Of a stretch of 33,574 nucleotides of DNA, positions 24,863 through 32,849 are shown in pieces. A program made the position numbers and the translations under genes. Below the pieces are notes generated by a model. It had not been told where the DNA came from. It did not search any database and saw only the letters and a program-made list of their open reading frames with translations. The stretch comes from Candidatus Uhrbacteria bacterium RIFCSPLOWO2_01_FULL_47_17 (GTDB taxonomy: Bacteria > Patescibacteriota > Patescibacteriia > UBA9934 > GWF2-40-263), in NCBI GenBank assembly GCA_001791305.1, contig MGEI01000002.1, positions 1-33,574 of the forward strand, read 5' to 3'. Each line of letters opens with the position of its first letter. Within the stretch, counting starts at the first letter, position 1.

Positions 24863-26611
24863 TTACATGATCGGATACTTCGACGCTTCGACTGCCTTTG
24901 CGACAAGTTCGCTTGCGGCAATCATCACATCCTCCGTCTGTCCGAATACGTTTACTTTGAAATCTCCCCCATCCACTTCCTTTTGTCCGATGACAATCGT
25001 CCATGGCACTTTCATGGTTGCGGCTTCGCGGATTTTCTTTCCAACTTTCTCATTCGAGTCGTCGAGCTCAGCGCGTATGCCGGCGTCGGTGAGTTGATCG
25101 AGGATGGTTGTGGCAAACGGAATAAAGGCCTCGCTTACGGTCGCCACGCGCACTTGTGCAGGTGCGAGCCAGAATGGAAAGGCGCCGGCGTAATGCTCGA
25201 TAAGCACTCCCATGAAACGCTCGACGGATCCGAGGATCGCGCGGTGAATCATGACGGGGCGCTTGATTTGTCCGTCTGCGTCGTGGAATTCAAGTTCAAA
25301 GCGCTCTGGAAGGTTGAAATCGAGCTGAACGGTGGCGAGCTGCCAATCGCGTCCAATCGCATCGGTCGCGATGAAGTCAATCTTTGGTCCGTAGAACGCG
25401 GCTTCTCCGACTCCGAGTTCGTACGTCTTCCCGAGTTCCTCGAGAAGTTCTTTTAACGATGCGACCGCTTTCGACCAAACTTCTGCTCCACCCAGATACT
25501 TCTCAGGATGCTCCGGATCATCGACGGATAAACGAATGCGCAACGGCATGCCGAACGCGGCGTAAAATTTGGTGATGATGTCGTAGATTTTGAGCACTTC
25601 TTCTTTTACTTGATCAGGACGAGCAAAAACGTGCGCGTCATCTTGTGTGATGGATCGAACACGCGTGAGGCCGGCGAGTTGCCCCGTATTCTCATCGCGA
25701 TAAACGGTTGTTGCTTCTGCGAAGCGGAGTGGTAAATCGCGATAGCTGCGCATCTTTGACGCATAAATCTGCGTGTGATGCGGACAGTTCATGGGTTTCA
25801 ACACGAATTGGTCGTCTGTCTTTTTGCTTGTGACATGAAAAATATCATCCGCAAACTTGTCCCAGTGTCCTGAAGTTTTGTACAAGTCCGACTTCGCGAT
25901 GTGCGGAATCCACACGCGCGAGTACTTATGCGGTTTCATGAGTGCTGTTACGAACCCGGTGAGCGATTCGCGCATCGCGGTTCCTCGCGGTGTAAACATT
26001 GGGAGTCCTGATCCAACGAGTGCGGAGTATGTAAACAGTTCGAGTTCCGCACCGAGTTTGCGGTGATCACGCTTCTTCGCCTCCTCGAGCATCGCAAGAT
26101 GCACGTCGAGTTCCGCTTTCGTCTCGAAAGCCAAACCATAGATACGCGTCAACATCGGATTCTTTTCATCTCCACGCCAATACGCACCGGAGACTTTCGA
26201 GAGTTTGAACGACTCAGGATCGACATGTGACAACCCTTCGTCATGGCCTCCGCGACAAAGATCCGAGAATGCGCCCGACTTATAAAATGTGAGCGATTGT
26301 CCTTCGCCGGAAAATTGATTAATGAGTTCGAGCTTAAATGGATTGTCAGCAAACGCTTGTTTTGCTTGATCAACCGAAACATCTTCACGATCAAACTTAT
26401 CCCAAGCGGGAAGAATCGATTTCATCTTTGCTTCAATTTTTGGAAGATCTTCTTCGGTGATGGGTGTTGAAAATGCGAAATCGTAATAAAATCCGTCGTC
26501 GATCGCAGGACCGATGGTACGTTTGGTGTCTGGCCAAAGCTCCATAACGGCCGCGGCGAGTAGGTGAGCCAGCGAGTGTCGGCGATGTTCGAGTTGTTCA
26601 GGAGATAACAT
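24863..26611 (-). CDS. thrS: threonyl-tRNA synthetase lacking the TGS domain
   Basis: A 582-residue class II synthetase. The editing domain comes first (HSLAH at 12-16 and CRGGHDE near 118 give the zinc-like HxxxH/CxxxH editing residues), then the catalytic core (PMNCPHHTQIY with zinc Cys, VYRDENTGQLAGLTRVRSITQDDAH, MIHRAILGSVERFMG motif 3) and the anticodon-binding domain (about 485-580). The N-terminal TGS domain of standard ThrRS (~60 residues) is absent. ATG 26611 begins the homology; the sequence before it is a pyrimidine repeat. Confidence 0.96.
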   Translation of the reverse strand: MLSPEQLEHRRHSLAHLLAAAVMELWPDTKRTIGPAIDDGFYYDFAFSTPITEEDLPKIEAKMKSILPAWDKFDREDVSVDQAKQAFADNPFKLELINQFSGEGQSLTFYKSGAFSDLCRGGHDEGLSHVDPESFKLSKVSGAYWRGDEKNPMLTRIYGLAFETKAELDVHLAMLEEAKKRDHRKLGAELELFTYSALVGSGLPMFTPRGTAMRESLTGFVTALMKPHKYSRVWIPHIAKSDLYKTSGHWDKFADDIFHVTSKKTDDQFVLKPMNCPHHTQIYASKMRSYRDLPLRFAEATTVYRDENTGQLAGLTRVRSITQDDAHVFARPDQVKEEVLKIYDIITKFYAAFGMPLRIRLSVDDPEHPEKYLGGAEVWSKAVASLKELLEELGKTYELGVGEAAFYGPKIDFIATDAIGRDWQLATVQLDFNLPERFELEFHDADGQIKRPVMIHRAILGSVERFMGVLIEHYAGAFPFWLAPAQVRVATVSEAFIPFATTILDQLTDAGIRAELDDSNEKVGKKIREAATMKVPWTIVIGQKEVDGGDFKVNVFGQTEDVMIAASELVAKAVEASKYPIM

Positions 26612-26645
26612 AAAGGCGGAGAAGGTGGAAAGGGCGGAAAAGAAT
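26612..26645 (-). repeat. pyrimidine-rich triplet-like repeat in the thrS leader
   Basis: The minus-strand leader reads as CCGCC/CCACC words separated by TTTT or CTTT, directly before the ATG. The complementary purine version occurs in the dnaE message (28278-28337); ten bases (CTTTTCCGCC / GGCGGAAAAG) match perfectly. No SD. Confidence 0.5.
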
Positions 26646-26680
26646 AAAAACACCCAAAAACTGTATCTATTTTTTGGGTG
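26646..26680 (-). terminator. terminator of the baseplate-J-like gene
   Basis: Minus-strand TTTTTGGGTG complement pair (26651-26660, 26671-26680), 10-bp stem with a 10-nt loop, then TTTTTA. The thrS promoter overlaps it. Confidence 0.75.
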
Positions 26681-26688
26681 CTCGTCAA
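26660..26688 (-). promoter_or_regulatory. thrS promoter overlapping the upstream terminator
   Basis: TTGACG (26688-26683), 17-nt spacer, TACAGT (26665-26660). The spacer and -10 lie inside the terminator hairpin of the preceding gene. Confidence 0.6.
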
Positions 26689-26689
26689 C

Positions 26690-27913
26690 TTAATTAAACT
26701 CAATGTAAATGTGGTCTTTTAGGCGTGGAATCTTGTTCAGCCAGAATGGGAAAAAGTCGACCTCGACGGATTCAGCGACTCCGCTTGCGACAAGCGTCTT
26801 GCGAACATCTTCCTCGCTCATGCCAACAAATCGACCGACATCGAGCGCTTTGTTTGTGCGGGTGATGGTCATCTGTCCTTCGAGATGCGCGTGGAGGCTC
26901 GCGACCTTTTGTGTTGAATCATATTGATCGATGGTCACTTCCATGTCATCAATCTTGGTTCCGGAAGAAAAATCTTGTCCTTGTCCTAAACCTTCATACA
27001 AATGTTCTGAGAACAGTTTCTTCAGAGCCGTACGATCGTAAAAGACTCCTGTGACCGTGATTGTGAGGGTAACGTCGTACGATTTAGATTCGGTGTCTGG
27101 CTTGATGCTTGTTTTTTGATTGGTAATATCCGCTGCAAAAACCTCGCCATCAAACCCTGTGCCTGCTTGCGCGCGCAACATGTCCTTTGCACTGTCGAGC
27201 ACCTCCTCTTTCAAGGCATCAATCGACTTCTGGAGTTCTGCCTTCGAGACGACAGCCACAGATTGCACACCGCCCGTAAACGCCGTCTTGCTGTCTGCAA
27301 AAATCTGCGCTTGTTTTGTTTCATTCAAACCTGGAATCGTAAAATGTGTTGGACCGATATCGCCCGTTATTCCCGGCTTATCTGCGTGAACCGTCGCGTC
27401 GACCGTCCCACCCGCTGGAGCAACAACACTCTTGTCGAGACGGAACAACACGCCTGATGTTGAAAGTAAACGTGTTGTGGCAACTAACGCTTGTGGCGCG
27501 TTTGATTTATTGGTGATGGTCACGGTTCCAGATGATTTTCCTTCAACCTGTTTGGCTCCTTCTCCGCTTGGCTCAAACGTCTTTGTTTTTGTCATGGATC
27601 CAGAGACGACCGTTCCGCGAATATCTGTTTCATCAAGCGGAGTCATGGCCGTATGCACAATCAAGTCCGAAGAAAAATCCTTTGCAACGGGTTTCACATG
27701 AATGACCGCTTGCATGGTGGACAAATACATGACGACAAGGAGCACGGCTGCAACCACAACAATAAACGCAAGAGCGATGCGTCGGTACAACATGAGAGGA
27801 ACAGCGGTTGCGTGCAAATGCGGCGGCGGCATTTTAATTTCCGCCTGTTCCGAAACGCGAATCACACGTTTCACCGGAACCCGCTTACGAGTTGCAACTT
27901 TCTTTGTGGCCAT
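26690..27913 (-). CDS. membrane-anchored baseplate-J-like / Ig-like domain protein
   Basis: A 407-residue protein with a basic cytoplasmic N-terminus (1-40), one membrane span near 44-65, and a large outer part. The segment about 125-215 (GTVTITNKSNAPQALVATTRLLS, RLDKSVVAPAGGTVDATVHADKPG, FTIPGL) resembles beta-domain proteins annotated as baseplate J-like in Patescibacteria. The rest is beta-rich. A phage or contractile-injection role is not supported, because no other tail genes are here; a cell-surface role is more likely. Sits between dnaE and thrS on the same strand. Confidence 0.7.
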   Translation of the reverse strand: MATKKVATRKRVPVKRVIRVSEQAEIKMPPPHLHATAVPLMLYRRIALAFIVVVAAVLLVVMYLSTMQAVIHVKPVAKDFSSDLIVHTAMTPLDETDIRGTVVSGSMTKTKTFEPSGEGAKQVEGKSSGTVTITNKSNAPQALVATTRLLSTSGVLFRLDKSVVAPAGGTVDATVHADKPGITGDIGPTHFTIPGLNETKQAQIFADSKTAFTGGVQSVAVVSKAELQKSIDALKEEVLDSAKDMLRAQAGTGFDGEVFAADITNQKTSIKPDTESKSYDVTLTITVTGVFYDRTALKKLFSEHLYEGLGQGQDFSSGTKIDDMEVTIDQYDSTQKVASLHAHLEGQMTITRTNKALDVGRFVGMSEEDVRKTLVASGVAESVEVDFFPFWLNKIPRLKDHIYIEFN

Positions 27914-27938
27914 ATGAGGGGATTATAACACAAGAGTC

Positions 27939-28041
27939 GCAAAGTGAAAAAGTGAAAGAGTCAAAAAGTGAAGGATGTTTCTTTTTTTAAAAAAACTTCC
28001 CACACAATCACTCTTCCACTTTTTTGACTTTTTCACTTTGC
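27939..28041 (-). repeat. ~100-bp palindromic element, copy B
   Basis: Arms at 27939-27970 and 28009-28041 consist of AAAAAGTG-type 8-nt units and their complement; GC caps each end. The centre holds GGATG, CTTTTTTTAAAAAAA and CTTCCCACACAAT, in the same order as copy A (14534-14636). It fills the gap between the dnaE stop and the start of the next gene downstream. Confidence 0.75.
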
Positions 28042-28054
28042 AGCTCTTTGTTTT

Positions 28055-31000
28055 CTACTTCTCCACCTCCACATTCTGCGCCCCAACAATACTCGACAAC
28101 TCTTGCAACAAACTCTCCGTCGGACTCACGCGATACTCGGTCTCGATGCGACGCAGACTTCCGCCGGACTCGACAAGCAAACACACGGGCGTCGCGCCTG
28201 GTTTCGACTGCAAAAGCGATCGAACCGCATCCACCATCTCCGCCGTCGGCTTTCCCTGTAGTTTGATATTCAACGTTTCCCTTTTCTTTTCCACCTTTTC
28301 CTCTCCGCCTTTTCCGCCCTCTCCGCCCTGCCCCCTCACAACATCCGGATACGCCATCCATTGTTCCTTTTTCAGCATCTCAAGAATCACGGGCATATTC
28401 TCTTCGCTCACAATCATGAAACTGTTCGCGAGCAACTTTGCCTCCTCTCCTTCCCGCTTCGAGACCTTCGCGCTCACAAGACAGATCTGCCCTTCAGCCA
28501 TAATATCTTTCACGGTCGCAAATGTTTTTGGAAACACAATCACCTCTTGCTTCCCCGTCATATCCTCAAGTCCAATGAACGCCATCGGATCACCCTTCTT
28601 TGTGACGATCGTCTTCGGTGTCAAAATAATTCCTCCGGCGTAGACGAACGCGCCGTCTTTTTGATTCGGCAAATCTTTCAAATGCAAAAGGGTTCCATCG
28701 AGGAACTCGTGGATCTTCTGATACGGGTGTCCGGAAACATACAACCCAAGCAATTCTTTTTCCCACGCGAGCTGCGTGTTCAACTTTGCCGGCTCGGCGG
28801 CACGAAGAGAGATCGTCTGCGGAATCGTCGAAGCGGCGGTCGAGAAAAGGCTCGGCTGATTCGTGGTCTTCTCTTTCTGTACACTCTTATTATGAAGCAA
28901 CAGACGATCAAGATTCTCAAGAAGTTGATTACGTTCGGCGAAACGATCGAGCGCGCCGGTCTTGATCAATGCTTCGAGGGACTTCTTGTTAAACGCTCGA
29001 TGCGCAACGCGAGCCACAAAGTCCGCGAGATCTTTAAAGTCTCCACCAGCCTTACGTTCCGAGAGAATCGACTCAATAACTTCCTCGCCGAGGTTCTTGA
29101 TCACAAGAAGTCCAAAGCGAATGTGATTGTCGTCGATGTATGTGAAGTTCTTGAGCGACTCGTTAATGTCCGGCGGCAAAACCTCGATATCCATACGACG
29201 ACACTCGGACACCGCTTCCGCAATCTTTTCAAGATCGCCCGATTCGGCCGTCATGAGCGCCGTCATGTACTCCGCCGGAAAATTCGCCTTCATGTACGCC
29301 GTTTCGTACGCAACCATTCCATAACTTGCCGCGTGCGCTTTGTTGAACCCGTACGCCGCGAACGGCTCGATCAAATTCCAAAGTTCTTTTGCTTTCTTTT
29401 CGGACATTCCGTGCTTCAACAATCCTTCGTGCAATTTAATTTTTTGCTTTGCCATTTCTTCCGGAATCTTTTTTCCCATGGCTTTACGAAGTTTATCCGC
29501 CTCGAGCCATGAGTACCCACCCAAATGAATGGCGATTAACATGACGTCGTCTTGATAGACGATGACGCCGTACGACATCGAAAGCAGATCCTTCATGCGA
29601 GGATCGAGAAAGCTAATGAGCGAGTGGTCGTGTTTGCGTTTGATGTATTCAGGAATCGACTCGATCGGGCCCGGACGATACAGCGCAACCATGGCCATGA
29701 TGTCCTCGATGCGTTCTGGCTTCAGTTCCATGAGATACTTCGTCATCCCATCACCATTCAACTGAAACACACCCATCGTTTTTCCGGTCGCGAGAAGTTC
29801 GAATGTTTTCTTATCGTCTGTTGGCAATCGATCGATCACGACGTCGACGTTCTTTATTTTTTTCACGAGCGACACAGCGTCTCCCAAAATCGACAAGTTA
29901 CGAATTCCAAGAAAGTCCATTTTGACGAGTCCGGCCGCTTCCACGGCTTTCATTTCATACTGCGTGATCATCTTTCCTTCTTTGGTATCGATTTGTAACG
30001 GTGTGAAGTCGGTGAGTTCTGTTGGCGAAATAACGGTTCCGGCCGCGTGAACCGAAACGTGGCGCGCACATCCTTCGATCTGCTTTGCGAGTTCGATCAT
30101 GCGTCGAACGTTTGCGTCGGTGTCAAACATTTTTTTCAAGTCTGGTGATTCTTCGAGCGCGCGCGTGAGCGTCATCGGAAATCCTTGCGAACCCATCGGA
30201 ACGAGCTTCGCAACGACATCAACCATCCCATACGGAAATCCAAGCGCACGTCCAACATCACGAACCGAACCGCGCGCGAGCATGGTTCCAAACGTACAAA
30301 TCTGCGCCACTTTCTCCGCGCCGTACTTTGAACGCACGTAATCAAGAACCTCGTCGCGTCTATTATCCGCAAAGTCCGCATCGATATCTGGAGCGGACGG
30401 ACGTTCTGGATTCAAGAATCGTTCGAATGGCAATTTGTAATAGAGCGGATCGATCGCCGAAATATCTGTCGCATACGCAACAATCGATCCAGCGGCGGAT
30501 CCTCGAGTCGTTGTGACGATTCCGTTGTCGCGCGACCAACTCAAAAAATCTGACACGATGAGGAAGTACGGACAAAATCCTTTCTGGTCGATAATGTCGA
30601 GTTCGTAGTTGATGCGATCAATCTGGACTTGTGAAAGTTCCCCGCCAACTTTTTCCTTAAGCCCTTCGAATGTTCTCTCGGTCAACACGCCACGAAACGT
30701 CTTCCCTTCCGGAATCACAAACTTTGGAAAGTTCCACTTTCCCAGGTCGAGCGTGACGTTGCATCGATCAGCTATCCGTCGAGTATTCTCAATCGCCTCT
30801 GGCACATCCGAGAATCTCTCAATCATATACTCCGCCGAAACCATCGACGCATCGTAATCAAACTGCGCCATGCGCTCATACTGCTCGAGTGTCTTTTGTC
30901 CTTTAATACAATTCAAAATCTTCCAAGCTTCTACATCGCCAGGCTTCAGGAAGAACGTATTTTTCGTCGCAACAATCGGAACATTCATTTCACGACCGAG

Positions 31001-31582
31001 CTTGATGAGCTTTGCATTCATCGCTTCTTGCTCGGCGATCTCTGGACGATCAACAAGCTCGAGAAAATAATTCCCTTCGCCGAAGATCTCGACATACTCC
31101 CGAATCGCCGCCTTCGCCTCCTCGAGACGATCAAGATGCAAAAACTCATCAATCTCACCCATGTGTCCGCCGGAAAGCGCGATCAATCCTTTTGCATGCT
31201 GCCGCAAAACTTCTTTATCGATACGCGGTTTGTAATAGAAGCCCTCGAGGAATCCAATTGACGAAAGTTTGATCAGGTTCTGATATCCCTCGTTTGTTTC
31301 TGCGAGACACACAAGGCGCTGCGGACGCGTGTCGATGCGCGCGCGTTTCAACAAGCGGCCATCTGGAGCAACATAAAAATCCACACCAATGATCGGCTTC
31401 ACCTCCGCGTCCGTCGCCTTCTGATAAAACTCAATTGCGCCATACATGGTTCCGTTGTCGGTGATGGCGACCGTGTCCATCTCCATTCCCTTTATATGCT
31501 TCAATAGCTCCTTTGTTTTGGGCAGCGCCTCGAGAAGCGAATAGTGGGAGTGAACGTGCAGGTGCACAAAAGGAGATGGCAT
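28055..31582 (-). CDS. dnaE: DNA polymerase III subunit alpha
   Basis: A 1175-residue replicative polymerase (DnaE1 type). The PHP domain starts at once (HLHVHSHYSLLEALPK, His 7/9/11/13). Polymerase acids are Asp399 and Asp401 in PDIDADF and Asp556 in VKMDFLG. A tandem HhH region and an OB fold (about 985-1070) follow. A clamp-binding motif QPSLF starts at Gln909. A Gly/Glu/Lys-rich low-complexity insert (about 1082-1102) lies before the last ~75 residues, a small C-terminal domain. ATG 31582 is chosen because PHP homology begins there and an extended -10 promoter lies 47 nt upstream; a longer reading frame upstream has no homology. Confidence 0.97.
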   Translation of the reverse strand: MPSPFVHLHVHSHYSLLEALPKTKELLKHIKGMEMDTVAITDNGTMYGAIEFYQKATDAEVKPIIGVDFYVAPDGRLLKRARIDTRPQRLVCLAETNEGYQNLIKLSSIGFLEGFYYKPRIDKEVLRQHAKGLIALSGGHMGEIDEFLHLDRLEEAKAAIREYVEIFGEGNYFLELVDRPEIAEQEAMNAKLIKLGREMNVPIVATKNTFFLKPGDVEAWKILNCIKGQKTLEQYERMAQFDYDASMVSAEYMIERFSDVPEAIENTRRIADRCNVTLDLGKWNFPKFVIPEGKTFRGVLTERTFEGLKEKVGGELSQVQIDRINYELDIIDQKGFCPYFLIVSDFLSWSRDNGIVTTTRGSAAGSIVAYATDISAIDPLYYKLPFERFLNPERPSAPDIDADFADNRRDEVLDYVRSKYGAEKVAQICTFGTMLARGSVRDVGRALGFPYGMVDVVAKLVPMGSQGFPMTLTRALEESPDLKKMFDTDANVRRMIELAKQIEGCARHVSVHAAGTVISPTELTDFTPLQIDTKEGKMITQYEMKAVEAAGLVKMDFLGIRNLSILGDAVSLVKKIKNVDVVIDRLPTDDKKTFELLATGKTMGVFQLNGDGMTKYLMELKPERIEDIMAMVALYRPGPIESIPEYIKRKHDHSLISFLDPRMKDLLSMSYGVIVYQDDVMLIAIHLGGYSWLEADKLRKAMGKKIPEEMAKQKIKLHEGLLKHGMSEKKAKELWNLIEPFAAYGFNKAHAASYGMVAYETAYMKANFPAEYMTALMTAESGDLEKIAEAVSECRRMDIEVLPPDINESLKNFTYIDDNHIRFGLLVIKNLGEEVIESILSERKAGGDFKDLADFVARVAHRAFNKKSLEALIKTGALDRFAERNQLLENLDRLLLHNKSVQKEKTTNQPSLFSTAASTIPQTISLRAAEPAKLNTQLAWEKELLGLYVSGHPYQKIHEFLDGTLLHLKDLPNQKDGAFVYAGGIILTPKTIVTKKGDPMAFIGLEDMTGKQEVIVFPKTFATVKDIMAEGQICLVSAKVSKREGEEAKLLANSFMIVSEENMPVILEMLKKEQWMAYPDVVRGQGGEGGKGGEEKVEKKRETLNIKLQGKPTAEMVDAVRSLLQSKPGATPVCLLVESGGSLRRIETEYRVSPTESLLQELSSIVGAQNVEVEK
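28278..28337 (-). repeat. low-complexity purine/pyrimidine repeat in frame inside dnaE
   Basis: The coding strand repeats GGCGGAGAGG / GGCGGAAAAGG words, encoding Gly/Glu/Lys-rich RGQGGEGGKGGEEKVEKKRE near the DnaE C-terminus. Its complement resembles the thrS leader tract at 26612-26645. Confidence 0.55.
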
Positions 31583-31628
31583 ACGCGGGTTTGCTCGATC
31601 AACGAGCGAATAGTCTTTTATTGGTGAG

Positions 31629-31657
31629 AGATTACCATGGTAGGGTCGAAAAGTGAA
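31629..31657 (-). promoter_or_regulatory. dnaE promoter
   Basis: TTCACT (31657-31652), 17-nt spacer, extended -10 TGG-TAATCT (31637-31629). The ~40-nt leader contains a GCTCG/CGAGC hairpin (31593-31607). Confidence 0.55.
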
Positions 31658-31679
31658 CAAGTTTTCCACAACTTCCCCA

Positions 31680-31708
31680 TTGACATTGTAAAAATTTTCT
31701 GTTTAAAT
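31680..31708 (+). promoter_or_regulatory. promoter of the structured RNA
   Basis: TTGACA (31680-31685), 17-nt spacer, extended -10 TGT-TTAAAT (31700-31708). The start is expected near 31715. It is divergent from dnaE. Confidence 0.75.
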
Positions 31709-31837
31709 ATATTCACGGCTGAGGATTCCCTCAAAAGTCCGGTGTCGACCACAGATACCAGACCTTTCAGCTGATTGAAACATATTGTTGTTTTAATCAC
31801 TGGAAGGTCTTTCTGTTTTATACGCCCCGGGTTTCGT

Positions 31838-31914
31838 GGGCACATGGAGGTAACAGGCAACCTCGGTCGAGTCGACACCGGCAATTACGGGTTCAAATCC
31901 CGTTGTGTCCACCA
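31838..31914 (+). other. tRNA-like module (acceptor, D-like stem, T-arm, CCA)
   Basis: GGGCACA (31838-31844) pairs with TGTGTCC (31904-31910, one G-U), followed by A and CCA (31911-31914). The T-arm ACGGG-TTCAAAT-CCCGT (31887-31903) is canonical. GAGG/CCTC (31847-31850, 31861-31864) gives a D-like stem with GG in its loop. The anticodon arm is poor: one mismatched pair, G32, C37, U at position 14, and nominal anticodon CGA without the long variable arm of tRNA-Ser. The same bases (31871-31881) pair perfectly with 31739-31749, so cloverleaf and long-range helix exclude each other. Confidence 0.55.
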
Positions 31915-31943
31915 CCAAGGCGAGAGTCTTGGTCCCGGGACCA

Positions 31944-31978
31944 AAAAGACCACCGAGCTATGCTTGCGGTGGTCTTTT
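31944..31978 (+). terminator. terminator of the structured RNA
   Basis: AAAAGACCACCG / CGGTGGTCTTTT, a perfect 12-bp stem (31944-31955 with 31967-31978), 11-nt loop. Confidence 0.9.
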
Positions 31979-31998
31979 GTTTATATGATCAAACCCGA

Positions 31999-32026
31999 TT
32001 GACATGAAGACACGTTTCAATCTACT
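31999..32026 (+). promoter_or_regulatory. promoter of the MOSC gene
   Basis: TTGACA (31999-32004), 16-nt spacer, TCTACT (32021-32026). The SD AGAGGA lies 5 nt before the ATG. Confidence 0.55.
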
Positions 32027-32065
32027 CTCCCATGCAGATTCAACCCCAACCGATAAGAGGAACCC

Positions 32066-32533
32066 ATGGCACAGACCGGACACGTTACGCACATTTGCAT
32101 TGGCCCCGTGGCCGGTGGGCAAATGCAAGAAGTCCAAGAAGTTCAGGCGCTCGAAAATCGTGGGCTTGAAGGTGATCGCTATTGTCGCGGCGAAGGCAGC
32201 TTCAACAAAGATCGCCAAGGCAAACGACAAGTCACGCTTATCAATGGCCTGTTCCTCGAAGGGAGTGGGTTTGATCCCGTCGACACGCGTCGCAGCATTG
32301 TGACGCTCGGCGTTGAACTCATGGATCTGATTGGAAAAGAATTCCAGATTGGTGACGCTGTGTTCTACGGTGTGAAATACTGCGATCCTTGCACACGACC
32401 AAGCAAGCTCGCGAGCAAAGACACATCCTTCAAGGAAGCTTTCCACGACCGCGGAGGACTCATTGCGGAAGTGCGACAGAGCGGACGAATCTGCGTGGGA
32501 AGCCCTGTGATTCCTCCCGCAAAAGACTACTAG
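32066..32533 (+). CDS. MOSC domain protein
   Basis: A 155-residue stand-alone MOSC (molybdenum cofactor sulfurase C-terminal) domain. Signatures: the RGLEGDRYCRGEGSF segment, the RQVTLINGL strand, KYCDPCTRPS with the conserved Cys, and RGGLIAEVRQSGRICVG near the end. The family binds or transfers sulfur or molybdenum cofactor and includes YiiM-type reductases. No Moco genes are in the window, so the substrate is open. It has a real SD and its own promoter and terminator, like the GC-rich isolated genes at 16304 and 17129. Confidence 0.85.
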   Translation: MAQTGHVTHICIGPVAGGQMQEVQEVQALENRGLEGDRYCRGEGSFNKDRQGKRQVTLINGLFLEGSGFDPVDTRRSIVTLGVELMDLIGKEFQIGDAVFYGVKYCDPCTRPSKLASKDTSFKEAFHDRGGLIAEVRQSGRICVGSPVIPPAKDY

Positions 32534-32541
32534 TCGACCTC

Positions 32542-32560
32542 AAAGCGCCAAGGCGCTTTT
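32542..32560 (+). terminator. terminator of the MOSC gene
   Basis: AAAGCGC-CAAG-GCGCTTT (32542-32559) followed by TTTTCTTTTT. Confidence 0.85.
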
Positions 32561-32593
32561 TTCTTTTTCTTCATTTGCATTCCACACCTAATT

Positions 32594-32622
32594 TTGCTAA
32601 GCTTTTTGTAATCCTTTTAGAT
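32594..32622 (+). promoter_or_regulatory. promoter of the second hicBA pair
   Basis: TTGCTA (32594-32599), 17-nt spacer, TTAGAT (32617-32622), ending 5 nt before the hicB ATG. A leaderless message is expected. Confidence 0.5.
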
Positions 32623-32627
32623 TTTCT

Positions 32628-32849
32628 ATGAAAAATACTTCCTACACCATTTATATTGAGCAGGACGAAGATGGAATGTTCATTGGTTCCATTCCATCTG
32701 TTCCGAGCTGCTATGCCGACGGCAAAACACAGAAAGAAATGCTGAAAAACTTAGAACAAGTTTTAAAACTGTGCCTTCGAAACGCAGACGTAAAATCAAT
32801 GTCTAAAACAAGATTTGTTGGGATTCAAAATGTTGAGATCTATGCCTAA
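32628..32849 (+). CDS. hicB: HicB-like antitoxin (second pair)
   Basis: A 73-residue HicB fold: YTIYIEQDEDGMFIGSIPSVPSCYADGKT is the classical HicB strand-loop-strand (E-D-G-x-F-x-x-x-x-P), followed by the helix KEMLKNLEQVLKLCL. As in the first pair, no DNA-binding domain is attached. The stop lies inside the toxin start (ATGCCTAA overlap). It has low sequence similarity to the 8289 antitoxin, so the pairs are probably not a recent duplication. Confidence 0.88.
   Translation: MKNTSYTIYIEQDEDGMFIGSIPSVPSCYADGKTQKEMLKNLEQVLKLCLRNADVKSMSKTRFVGIQNVEIYA

Larger units (their letters stand above)
31715..31978 (+). ncRNA. probable structured non-coding RNA, class unknown, with tRNA-like 3' module
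   Basis: This segment fills the 483-nt gap between dnaE and the MOSC gene and has no credible reading frame. A strong promoter precedes it and a 12-bp terminator ends it. Visible pairings: a small GAGG-ATTC-CCTC stem (31721-31732); a perfect 11-bp long-range helix (31739-31749 with 31871-31881); inside it a long hairpin of about 21 bp (31760-31810: AGACCTTTCAG/CTGGAAGGTCT, then TGATTGAAAC/GTTTTAATCA); a tRNA T-arm and acceptor (31838-31914); and a CCAAG/CTTGG stem (31914-31932). The sequence GG-N2-TCGAC (31741-31749) recalls tmRNA, but no tag frame and no 5' acceptor strand beside it are found. RNase P, SRP RNA and 6S RNA signatures are absent. A diverged tmRNA or a new RNA type remain possible. 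Confidence 0.6.

Noticed and set aside
26690..27913. Phage tail or contractile injection locus
   Set aside because: Only one protein with a baseplate-J-like segment, and it has a membrane anchor; no sheath, tube, spike or ATPase genes nearby.
31838..31914. Functional tRNA-Ser (CGA)
   Set aside because: No long variable arm, a mismatched anticodon stem, and wrong bases at positions 14, 32 and 37.
31715..31978. Firm tmRNA (ssrA) call
   Set aside because: The T-arm, CCA and GG-N2-TCGAC fit, but no 5' acceptor strand precedes the motif, the only strand pairing with the acceptor is at 31838, and no short tag frame ending in Ala-Leu-Ala-Ala is found.
31775..32002. Small coding region through the RNA gene
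   Set aside because: It runs across the hairpins, tRNA-like module and terminator, has no ribosome site and no plausible protein character.
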